Below are positions 56,170 to 64,000 of a stretch of DNA of 64,000 bases, piece by piece. The DNA is from Marinoscillum sp049115815. GTDB lineage: Bacteria; Bacteroidota; Bacteroidia; Cytophagales; Cyclobacteriaceae. Under the pieces are notes generated by a model that was not told where the DNA came from, ran no database searches, and saw nothing but the letters and a program-made list of their open reading frames with translations. Position numbers and translations under genes: made by a program. Every line of letters begins with the position of its first letter. Position 1 is the stretch's first letter. Location of the stretch: the NCBI GenBank assembly GCA_049115815.1, contig JAGDZO010000014.1, positions 178,032 to 242,031 of the forward strand, read 5' to 3'.

Positions 56170-59100
56170 ATGAATTACTTGCTCCAGCGTTTTAGTATAA
56201 TCAGATTTCAAAGATGCTTCTTATCTTTTTTAGGAATAATAAGTATAACCGCCTTAGTTGCTCAAGCACCTCAGCTACATGGTCGGTTTGATCATTTTAC
56301 TACTCAAAATGGTTTAACACAAAATGACGTACGAGCAATTTTCCAAGATTCAGATGGATATCTATGGGTAGGGACACATGGAGGTCTCAATCGTTTCGAT
56401 GGATATGCATTCACAAAGTTCGTAAGGAAAGAAAGTGACCATTATGATGTTTCTTCAAATCTGATTAGTAGTATCTGTGAAGACACTCTCGGAGATATTT
56501 GGATAGGCACAGATGACATGGGTCTGATGCTATACAAGAAAGACTTTAGTCAATTTGAGCATTTTGGAAACTTAGACAACTCTACTCTTACCAATAAACA
56601 CATAACCAACCTTTTTTGTGATAGCCATAACCGAATCTGGGCAATAACTAACCAAGGACTGAACATAGTAACTCGTAGTGCCGAAGGTGAAGTCAATATT
56701 GAAAAATATCATTTTCAAAATAATGTTGTGTTTTATGGTTATGAAGATCCTAAAGGAAACATCTGGTTTGCCACCCAAAGAGGATTAATGAGGTATTTTG
56801 GTAAAAATGCTCTTGGCATTCATCAGTTTATCAACTATCAAATTGAAGGATTGCGTGAAGCCCGCTTTATTTCATCCAACGATAGTTCTCTATTGGTCAC
56901 AAATAACAATGGGCTTTTTGTCCTTCCGTACCATAGTCTCGAAAATAATGATCCAATTGCCTATTCGTTAGAAACCCAACCTCAGGTCCAAAGATTGATT
57001 TCGGATAGTAATGGCAATTTGTGGTATACCAATCCAAACGGCCTATTTGTGACCTACAAAGAGGGAAATCAGATAAAAACTCATCATTTCAAAAATGCTA
57101 CCTCCGATCCGAATAGCTTAAGGGGTAATATCACTACCGCGGTATTGGAAGATAACAACAATCAGATTTGGGTCGGAACAAATGGAAACGGACTTAATCT
57201 ATATAATCCAAGAAAGAAGAATTTTGAGCATTTCAACAAGGGCACCAACGAAGGAAGTATATCATACAATAAAATTCGAGCTATCAGTAAAGACAGCCGC
57301 GGGAACCTATGGTTTGGAACTGAAGGAGGTGGAATCAATATAGTTACTCCTATTGAAGGAGCGTATGACTTTAGAACCGGGTTTCAATCAATTAATGTGA
57401 ATCCAAATGGTCAAAATTTTGTCTATGCTATCACTGAAGCTACTTTCGGCAGCAGACAAAGAATATTCATCGGAACGGGATTCACTTCACACTTCATGGT
57501 GATAGACAATAGAACCGGAAATTTCACGCCGTATGATGTCAAAGAACATCCTGGGGGGCCTGTATTTTGCATTACTCAGGACAGTAAGGGTAATCTCTGG
57601 ATAGGTACCTATGGCCAGGGATTATATTATTACACGATGACAGCTAATGGAGATGTCGAAGATGTGTCTCAGATTAAAACTGCACAGGGTCTTAGCTCTA
57701 ATGTGGTGAGAAGTATCACTGAAGATAAGTTTGGTACAATCTGGGTGGGTACCGATCATGGAGTAAACAAGATTATCAAAGGAATAGATGAGGGTGAAAA
57801 GTCAAAAATCGTGATTTATGAAAATGACCCAGAGGCCGCAATGAGCTTGAGCTATGATTATATTCTACCGATTTTCAAATCTGAAAACGGTGCCCTATGG
57901 ATTGGAACACTTGGTGGCGGGCTTAATAGGGTAATCTCAGGAATCACCCCTGACCAAGATCAGTTTGAGAGGATCACCGTAGCTGATGGATTACCTAGTA
58001 ATGTAATCAAATCCATTGAAGAAGATAGCTCGGGTAATCTCTGGTTGGCTACTAACAATGGGTTGTGCAAATTCAATCCGATGACTCACCAAGTGGTCAG
58101 CTATGGTATGACAGACGGTATTCAAGATCTTGAATTTGGTGAATTAGCATCTATTACTCTTGAAGATGGGCAAATGATCTTTGGTGGTGTAAATGGTTTC
58201 AACACTTTTTATCCTGAAGAGATAGTTAGTGACAATTCGGAAATAAATATTGTTTTAAATAGGCTCAGTATTTTGAATACGGAAGTAGTAACGGGAGAAG
58301 AGATTAATGGTAGGGTCATTTTGGAAAAAGATATCAATAGGACTGAACTACTTGAGTTAAACCCAGATGAAAACAGTTTTTCTATATCCTTCTCAGGCCT
58401 AAATTTTAACTCTCCACAAAACAACAAGTATCAATACAAACTTGAGAATTTTGATAAGAAATGGACCAACGCAAATGCCAATCAGCGAGTGGCAAAATAC
58501 ACCAACCTGCCTCCGGGCAAGTATATCCTCAAAGTCAAAGCAAGCAACGCCGATGGCTACTGGAATAGTCAAGCAAAATCCATTACGATTGTCATTAGCA
58601 GGCCGCTTTGGTCTACACCATATGCTATGTTTTTATATATCATGGTGCTTGGGTTGATATTATGGTTTTTTAGAAAGTACACCATCATCACCAATACCAG
58701 AAAGAATCAACTCCACATAGAGCACTTGGAAAAAGAAAAAATCGAAGAGCTCAGCCAATTAAAATTGCGCTTTTATACCAATGTCTCTCACGAATTCAGA
58801 ACTCCGCTAACACTTATCTTAGGGCTGGTCGAAAGGTTGAAGGGCGCTCATAATCAATTGTCTGGTGAAGAACGGGAAACATATTTCAACAAAATCTATA
58901 GAAACTCCCAAGTATTACTCAATCTCATCAACCAGCTACTCGACTTTAGAAAAATAGAGCAAGGCAAAATGACGGTAAGTGTAGCAGAGGGCAGTATTGA
59001 TGATTATATCAGGCTATTGTGTGAAAACTTCAATGAACTTGCTCGCAAAAAGAAGATAGAATATTCATTCATCTGTGAAGAGCCTATTTTCGGCCTTTAT

Positions 59101-60312
59101 GATAAAGACATCATTGAGCGAATTATCTTCAACCTTCTTTCTAATGCGTTTAAATTCACTGAAAGTGAAGGAGAAATCACCATCACACTAGAAAAAAAGG
59201 ATGACACTCATTTTCATCTCGAAATCACTGATTCTGGTTTGGGAATGTCAGAAGAGGAACAGAGTCATATCTTTGAACGATTCGCTCACAATAAGAACTC
59301 CACAGAAACGGGTACAGGTATAGGATTGAGCTATACCAAATCACTGGTGGAATTGTATAACGGGGCAATTTCCTTCGTATCCAAAAAATCAGTGGGTACG
59401 AAGTTTAGTCTGGAATTGCCATACGAGGCGTCAGCTTTTGATCAAATGGAGGTCTCTAATCAAACTAATGAAATAAAAGACTTTAAAAAAGACGTCAACT
59501 GGCTGATCGAGAGTAGTAATGAAGAGCATGCCAGAATTTTTGATCCGAAAATGGAGAGCACCATTCTTATCGTTGATGATAATGAAGATATTCTTTTCTA
59601 TTTACAAGATCACTTCAGACAGACTTTCAATGTACAGATAGCCTCAAATGGTAAACAGGCGCTTAAGAAATGTCTAGATGAACACATAGACATGGTGGTG
59701 AGCGATGTAATGATGCCAGAGATGGATGGGTTTGAACTATGCGAGAAGATCAAGGAAGATGAAAGAATCAATCACATCCCTATAATATTATTGACAGCTC
59801 GGAATTCTACTGAGCAGAAAGTAAAGGGTTATGAAAAAGGTGCAGATGCATACATAGGCAAACCATTTGAAATGCACGAACTTCAAACGAGGATGGATGC
59901 TCTTTTAGCGAATAGAAAAACACTTCTTAATAAAATTCGAAAGAATATCAACTTGGAACCGAAAGAGATAGAAATCACATCCTTGGATGAAAAGTTCTTG
60001 AGCAGGATCATGTCATATATAGAGGAGAATATAGGTATGACGGAGTTTACTGTAGATATGCTAGCCAAAGAATGCGGAATGTCACAACTTCACCTCAACA
60101 AAAAGCTAAAAGTGCTAGTCGGTCAAACGGCCAATGCCTTTGTAAGAAGTATAAGATTAAAGAGAGCTGGGCAGCTACTGGCTAAAGATCGCTACTCTGT
60201 CAATGAAGTCATGTATGAAGTAGGTTTTATTGACGCCAAATACTTCAGATCTTGCTTTAAAAAGGAGTTTGGTAAAACCCCTTCAGATTACCAGAAAGAA
60301 CATTCTCTTTAA
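56170..60312 (+). CDS. Hybrid two-component system (HTCS) regulator of the PUL
   Basis: A 1380-residue one-protein signalling system. In order: signal sequence (to VAQA, about residue 36), a periplasmic sensor of about 14 Reg_prop beta-propeller repeats (about 40-720, WVGT and LWFGT motifs), a Y_Y_Y domain (about 750-805), one transmembrane helix (about 815-836), a HisKA domain with phospho-His874 in VSHEFRTP, a HATPase_c domain (NLLSNAFKFT, DSGLGM, GTGIGLS), a receiver domain with phospho-Asp1179 in VVSDVMMP and conserved Lys in GKPFE, and an AraC-type DNA-binding domain (about 1275-1380). All key residues are intact. HTCS proteins bind an oligosaccharide in the periplasm and activate the neighbouring susCD operon; the divergent placement supports this. 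Confidence 0.97.
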   Translation: MNYLLQRFSIIRFQRCFLSFLGIISITALVAQAPQLHGRFDHFTTQNGLTQNDVRAIFQDSDGYLWVGTHGGLNRFDGYAFTKFVRKESDHYDVSSNLISSICEDTLGDIWIGTDDMGLMLYKKDFSQFEHFGNLDNSTLTNKHITNLFCDSHNRIWAITNQGLNIVTRSAEGEVNIEKYHFQNNVVFYGYEDPKGNIWFATQRGLMRYFGKNALGIHQFINYQIEGLREARFISSNDSSLLVTNNNGLFVLPYHSLENNDPIAYSLETQPQVQRLISDSNGNLWYTNPNGLFVTYKEGNQIKTHHFKNATSDPNSLRGNITTAVLEDNNNQIWVGTNGNGLNLYNPRKKNFEHFNKGTNEGSISYNKIRAISKDSRGNLWFGTEGGGINIVTPIEGAYDFRTGFQSINVNPNGQNFVYAITEATFGSRQRIFIGTGFTSHFMVIDNRTGNFTPYDVKEHPGGPVFCITQDSKGNLWIGTYGQGLYYYTMTANGDVEDVSQIKTAQGLSSNVVRSITEDKFGTIWVGTDHGVNKIIKGIDEGEKSKIVIYENDPEAAMSLSYDYILPIFKSENGALWIGTLGGGLNRVISGITPDQDQFERITVADGLPSNVIKSIEEDSSGNLWLATNNGLCKFNPMTHQVVSYGMTDGIQDLEFGELASITLEDGQMIFGGVNGFNTFYPEEIVSDNSEINIVLNRLSILNTEVVTGEEINGRVILEKDINRTELLELNPDENSFSISFSGLNFNSPQNNKYQYKLENFDKKWTNANANQRVAKYTNLPPGKYILKVKASNADGYWNSQAKSITIVISRPLWSTPYAMFLYIMVLGLILWFFRKYTIITNTRKNQLHIEHLEKEKIEELSQLKLRFYTNVSHEFRTPLTLILGLVERLKGAHNQLSGEERETYFNKIYRNSQVLLNLINQLLDFRKIEQGKMTVSVAEGSIDDYIRLLCENFNELARKKKIEYSFICEEPIFGLYDKDIIERIIFNLLSNAFKFTESEGEITITLEKKDDTHFHLEITDSGLGMSEEEQSHIFERFAHNKNSTETGTGIGLSYTKSLVELYNGAISFVSKKSVGTKFSLELPYEASAFDQMEVSNQTNEIKDFKKDVNWLIESSNEEHARIFDPKMESTILIVDDNEDILFYLQDHFRQTFNVQIASNGKQALKKCLDEHIDMVVSDVMMPEMDGFELCEKIKEDERINHIPIILLTARNSTEQKVKGYEKGADAYIGKPFEMHELQTRMDALLANRKTLLNKIRKNINLEPKEIEITSLDEKFLSRIMSYIEENIGMTEFTVDMLAKECGMSQLHLNKKLKVLVGQTANAFVRSIRLKRAGQLLAKDRYSVNEVMYEVGFIDAKYFRSCFKKEFGKTPSDYQKEHSL

Positions 60313-60384
60313 TCTCTTACGATTGATAGAATAACGAAAAACAAGAATCCATAAGTAGGCCTGACGCTTTCCATACCCATACTA

Positions 60385-61992
60385 TTATTCAAGATCGATC
60401 AATAAGATGGCATCTGCTTCTCCTCTCCAAGGTGAAATCTGCTCAGCATTCTTATCTATTACCTGAGCCTTGGTGTATTCTCCAGTCAATGTATTGAACC
60501 ATTGCGTTGATACTGTTTTATCCTTATGTTGACTCAGCCAGTATGTGGGCATTTTGTAGTTATCCTTATGGACATAGAATATGAAATTTCCCTCTTTGTC
60601 CTTCATCGAATAGCTACTTCCGTTTCGCCAAGGTGAGGGTTCATAATTCACATATGGATGCTCTCTAAAGAAATTCGCCAAATGCTTATAGTATGAAAAC
60701 TTGGGTTTGACAAAACTCTCATGCTGCTCAAAAGGATTGTAAATAATCACGTTCCAAGCTGCAGCCTGCCAATAGTATGTAGAATATGCTCCCGCAAAAA
60801 CACAGGCATAATTTCTTCGCAAGCAAACCTCTGGATCTGTATATGCTCCAGGAAATACCGTATAAGGTGACTCTTCGTATCCTCCATGCTCTATGTTGAA
60901 AATTGGTTTATTCTTAAACTCACGCCCCGCTTCCAACATTTTATTATAAATATCCCAACTCCAATTTTGAGTTGAAATAAAATCAACTTTATCTGGATTG
61001 CGCTTACAAAATCCGAAATCATGCACAGACAATAATCGTCCAAATTGATCCAAGCTTCTAACTCGCTCAATCCGCTCAAGGATATAGGCTTCATCTGCTC
61101 TCCCATAAAACAATGCCTCTTTAGAAATATCAAAAATCACGTTGTGATAAGCCTGATATCGTTTGACTACATAATCAAAGTACATATTGTCCGCATCCGA
61201 ATACATATCTGGCCAGCTCACCAACTTATTCCAAACATAGATCATCAAATGAGCATCCATGTTGTACTCAGCCATCAAGGCAATGGTTCGATCAAGCTTC
61301 TTGAAGAAATCCACATTCAACGAAGTGAAGTCTGGTTGATCATTGTTGCCCAGAAACGGGAAAATGTCCGGTGAACCTCCAAATTCATGTTCTGGGTGGT
61401 CTTGGAGCTTTTCATCCTTTGGCCATGAGACATTATAAGAAAAGACGTTCATGACAATCTGATTTATGCCATTTTCTTTGAGCAGGTTCAATAAATGCTT
61501 GCTTTTAGGCAAGTTGCTCTCATTGTGATAATCTAGAGCGAACAACCAGTCACACTCAAAAGCAAGCAAATAATATGGAGTGCCATCTTCGTAGTAAAAA
61601 TGCTGTGGGTCATCTTCAGACAAGGTAACTGCCCCATGCTTGGTCTTGTCGCTATTTGCATTCACTGTTATTTTTCCTTTCTTACCCGAAAGCGGTTTGG
61701 GCCCGAAAGTAGTGTATCTCCAACTACCCAACTGGGAAGATGAAAACCTAACCACCCAGTCATTATCTCCATTGTAAAAACCCGGTGCCTTGATCGTATC
61801 ACCATTCTCATGAATGAACATGGCTCCAAAATCTACTACAAATGGGTTATCACTTTTGACTACCTCATTGAATGTTATATCTAGAAGCTCCCATTGAGAT
61901 ATTGTTGTGCCCTTTAATGTATTTGCTTCAGCTTGTATGCTTAGACTGAAACAAACCAATGTTGCCAGAAAATAATATCTGATTGAATTCAT
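60385..61992 (-). CDS. DUF5060 plus GH140-like TIM-barrel glycoside hydrolase
   Basis: A 535-residue exported protein: signal peptide (to AEAN), a DUF5060 beta-sandwich (about 30-110, with SDNPFVVDFGAMF and GFYNGDNDWVVRF), a TIM barrel related to the apiosidase-like DUF4038/GH140 group (about 125-440), and a C-terminal beta domain (about 450-535). Probable catalytic acids are Glu292 in FDISKEA and Glu368 in FNIEHGG, at positions expected for a clan GH-A-type retaining enzyme. Some DUF5060-containing enzymes are endo-acting on algal or plant glycans. It lies one base from the ATG-proximal end of the GH3 stop, so the two genes are co-transcribed. No named CAZy family can be assigned with confidence. 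Confidence 0.82.
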   Translation of the reverse strand: MNSIRYYFLATLVCFSLSIQAEANTLKGTTISQWELLDITFNEVVKSDNPFVVDFGAMFIHENGDTIKAPGFYNGDNDWVVRFSSSQLGSWRYTTFGPKPLSGKKGKITVNANSDKTKHGAVTLSEDDPQHFYYEDGTPYYLLAFECDWLFALDYHNESNLPKSKHLLNLLKENGINQIVMNVFSYNVSWPKDEKLQDHPEHEFGGSPDIFPFLGNNDQPDFTSLNVDFFKKLDRTIALMAEYNMDAHLMIYVWNKLVSWPDMYSDADNMYFDYVVKRYQAYHNVIFDISKEALFYGRADEAYILERIERVRSLDQFGRLLSVHDFGFCKRNPDKVDFISTQNWSWDIYNKMLEAGREFKNKPIFNIEHGGYEESPYTVFPGAYTDPEVCLRRNYACVFAGAYSTYYWQAAAWNVIIYNPFEQHESFVKPKFSYYKHLANFFREHPYVNYEPSPWRNGSSYSMKDKEGNFIFYVHKDNYKMPTYWLSQHKDKTVSTQWFNTLTGEYTKAQVIDKNAEQISPWRGEADAILLIDLE

Positions 61993-61993
61993 A

Positions 61994-64000
61994 CTATCTT
62001 AAGATTATAGATTGTTCTTGTGGTGTAGCTGCTCCCAGCTTGGTACTTAATGTGCCTGGTGACGAGTTACCTACGATCACTCGATAGGTGCCTTTGCGCC
62101 ACACTTGTTGTCCAGAAACATTGATGACCTCTAAACTCTCGGCAGCTATCTGAAACGAAACTTCCTTAGCCTCTCCTGCTTTCAAAGCAACTCGTTCAAA
62201 GCCTTTGAGACTGGTGATTGGCAGACCTTCAGTGTTATTTTCTGGATTGATGTATAATTGGACCACCTCTTCTATGTCATATGATCCTGTATTGCTTACT
62301 TCTAGATTCACCATCAACCCCTCACCTTTTTTCAGTTTCGTTTTGTTGACCACCAGGTCACTAAATTCCGTTTGGGAATAGGTCAAACCGAATCCAAAAG
62401 GAAACATTGGTTCTTCGGTCATGTATTTGTATGTGCGTCCTTTCATAGAGTAATCCTCATAAGGAGGCAGCTGATCAACACTTTTTGGAAACGTAACAGG
62501 TAAATGCCCTGAAGGCGAATAATCGCCAAAAATTACATCAGCCACTGCATGTCCACCTTGCTCTCCTGGATACCAAATTTGAAGTATTGCATCACAGTGT
62601 TCTTCTATGCCCTCTAGCGAAACAGCACTGCCGCTAGCTATCACCAATATCAAAGGTCCTTTTTTCTTCTTGATTATTTCTTTTACATAGTTCACCTGAC
62701 TCTCTGGTAGACTCAAAGCAACTTTATCCCCATGATGTTCCGCCGCAATTGCGTCTACTTGTTCCCCCTCTCGGTCAGCTGTCAGACCAACAACGCATAT
62801 GGTAGCATCTGACATTCCCGCTACCACTGGTGCGTAATTTAGGGAGTTCAGATTCTCTTGAAATGGAAGTACCCCACTCCTATAATTCAAAGATGATCCT
62901 AGCGAGATTGCATCTGCAACTCCTTCCAGTACTGTCACCAGATTGGGACTTATACCATAATAATTACCCATGAGCATGTCCGCCGAATTGGCAAATGGCC
63001 CAGTAACATACGGTACTCTTATCTCTTTAGAGAGTGGCAAAGTGTTGTCCTTGTTTTTCAAAAGCACAATAGAGTTTCGAGCAGCTTTTCTTGCCAACAT
63101 CACATGTTTATCGCTGTGGATATTTTCTTGTCCAAGTATGGTATAAGGGTTGTTTTGTCCATCATCAAACATCCCTAACCTAAAGCGCGTTTTGAACAAC
63201 TGCTTAGTTCTTTCATGAATCAATTCCTCAGACACAAGACCTTGCTCCAATGCCTTACTCAGCTTGCTATACGTCCCTCCACAATTCAGCTCTACTCCTG
63301 CCTCAAGAGCTTTCGCTGCTGCCTCCGCAGGAGATGATGCATAACCGTGCTCACTAGCTATTCTTCCTATGGCTCCACAGTCTGAAACCACATAACCATC
63401 AAATCCCCATTCTTCTCTCAAAATTTCCTGCAACAAGAACGGACTGGCGCAGGCAGGTTTGCCATAGACGGCATTGTAAGCCCCCATCACGCCTTCTACT
63501 TTAGCTTCAGTTACCAATGCTTCAAATGCTGGCAAATATGTTTCATAGAGGTCTTGTTGATTTGGGACAGCATTGAAAGTCATTCGTTGAGCCTCTGGAC
63601 CGGAATGCACCGCAAAATGCTTGGCGCATGCTGCGGACTTCAGATAATTGGGATCATCTCCCTGCAATCCTCTTACAAACGCTACGCCCATTTTGGTCAT
63701 TAGGTAAGGGTCTTCACCATAAGTTTCCTGACCTCTACCCCATCTGGGATCTCTAAAAATATTCACATTAGGCGTCCAGAATGTCAGTCCCGCATACCTT
63801 CCTCTGTTTCCTACAGATTGAGATATTTCATATTTGGCTCTAGCCTCAGTGGAAATAGCGTCCGCTACTTCTTGTGCCAATTCTGGATCAAATGAAGCAG
63901 CCAGACCTATGGCTTGAGGAAAAACCGTGGCTTTGCCATTGCGAGCTACACCATGAAGCGCTTCGTTCCACCATTCGTATGAGGGCACTTCCAATCTTGG
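61994..64000 (-). CDS. GH3-family beta-glycosidase, N-terminus beyond the window
   Basis: The last 668 residues of a GH3 enzyme; the reading frame stays open to the right window edge (PRLEVPSYEWWNEALHG), so the true start and signal peptide are outside. The barrel has PDxR-type substrate-binding segments (RDPRWGRGQETYGEDP, KHFAVHSGPE) and the nucleophile Asp in GYVVSDCGAI. An alpha/beta sandwich, a PA14-free linker and an FN3-like C-terminal domain follow. The WWNEALHG opening and SDCGAI signature resemble beta-xylosidase/beta-glucosidase members, unlike the GH3 at 29739-32129 (SDYFS). Co-transcription with the DUF5060 gene is likely. The substrate is open; release of beta-linked xylose, glucose or galactose from oligosaccharides are candidates. 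Confidence 0.93.
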   Translation of the reverse strand, partial: PRLEVPSYEWWNEALHGVARNGKATVFPQAIGLAASFDPELAQEVADAISTEARAKYEISQSVGNRGRYAGLTFWTPNVNIFRDPRWGRGQETYGEDPYLMTKMGVAFVRGLQGDDPNYLKSAACAKHFAVHSGPEAQRMTFNAVPNQQDLYETYLPAFEALVTEAKVEGVMGAYNAVYGKPACASPFLLQEILREEWGFDGYVVSDCGAIGRIASEHGYASSPAEAAAKALEAGVELNCGGTYSKLSKALEQGLVSEELIHERTKQLFKTRFRLGMFDDGQNNPYTILGQENIHSDKHVMLARKAARNSIVLLKNKDNTLPLSKEIRVPYVTGPFANSADMLMGNYYGISPNLVTVLEGVADAISLGSSLNYRSGVLPFQENLNSLNYAPVVAGMSDATICVVGLTADREGEQVDAIAAEHHGDKVALSLPESQVNYVKEIIKKKKGPLILVIASGSAVSLEGIEEHCDAILQIWYPGEQGGHAVADVIFGDYSPSGHLPVTFPKSVDQLPPYEDYSMKGRTYKYMTEEPMFPFGFGLTYSQTEFSDLVVNKTKLKKGEGLMVNLEVSNTGSYDIEEVVQLYINPENNTEGLPITSLKGFERVALKAGEAKEVSFQIAAESLEVINVSGQQVWRKGTYRVIVGNSSPGTLSTKLGAATPQEQSIILR

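Noticed and set aside
57119..57129. AAGGGGTAATA inside the HTCS coding sequence as a further operator
   Set aside because: Single degenerate match within conserved propeller repeats; no promoter context.
60313..60384. Terminator between the convergent HTCS and DUF5060 genes
   Set aside because: No stable stem followed by a T-run could be found in these 72 bases.

Overview
The window is about 64 kb of a very large polysaccharide utilization locus (PUL) from a marine member of the Bacteroidota, probably a Cytophagia-type bacterium. This rests on a SusC/SusD pair, a hybrid two-component system (HTCS) regulator, several C-terminal sorting domains of the type IX secretion system (T9SS), many lipobox signal peptides, Bacteroidota-type -7 boxes (TAnnTTTG) without Shine-Dalgarno sites, and moderate-to-low G+C. 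The species cannot be fixed from the sequence. No RNA gene, insertion sequence, CRISPR array or phage gene was seen, and no gene-free stretch exceeds about 280 bp.

Layout. (1) 1-13295, minus strand: partial GH28, FN3/beta-propeller hydrolase, sulfatase, GH28 lipoprotein, GH2, GH29, GH2. (2) 13572-17564, plus: one 1330-residue secreted protein joining an FG-GAP propeller and UnbV domain to a vanadium-haloperoxidase-type domain. (3) 17576-27786, minus: porphyranase-like GH16, agarase-like GH16, GH29 and four consecutive sulfatases. (4) 27949-33965, plus: sulfatase, GH3, propeller protein, Dabb lipoprotein. (5) 33982-37419, minus: sulfatase, nucleoside-hydrolase-like protein, DUF1080 protein. 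(6) 37600-38940, plus: GH43 with a CBM6-like domain. (7) 38975-55890, minus: SusC, SusD, a surface lipoprotein, a strong hairpin terminator, then GH29, sulfatase, giant beta-helix protein, GH86 and a kelch protein. (8) 56170-60312, plus: HTCS regulator, divergent from susC. (9) 60385-64000, minus: DUF5060 barrel hydrolase and a GH3 cut by the window edge.

Likely job. GH86 plus two GH16 enzymes, one closely matching beta-agarases and one resembling porphyranases, with two GH2 galactosidases, three GH29 enzymes and eight sulfatases, point to a sulfated red-algal galactan of the agar/porphyran type. In this model T9SS-exported GH16 and GH86 enzymes cut the polymer outside the cell, SusCD and the surface lipoprotein take up oligosaccharides, and periplasmic sulfatases, GH29 (possibly alpha-L-galactosidases), GH2, GH3, GH28 and GH43 enzymes trim them. 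The HTCS senses a breakdown product and activates the operons. A G-run motif (AAGGGGTATT-like) lies in three control regions and is a candidate HTCS operator. No GH117, formylglycine-generating enzyme or anhydrogalactose pathway is present in this window. The most unusual item is the haloperoxidase fusion, which may deal with the algal oxidative burst or with halogenated compounds.
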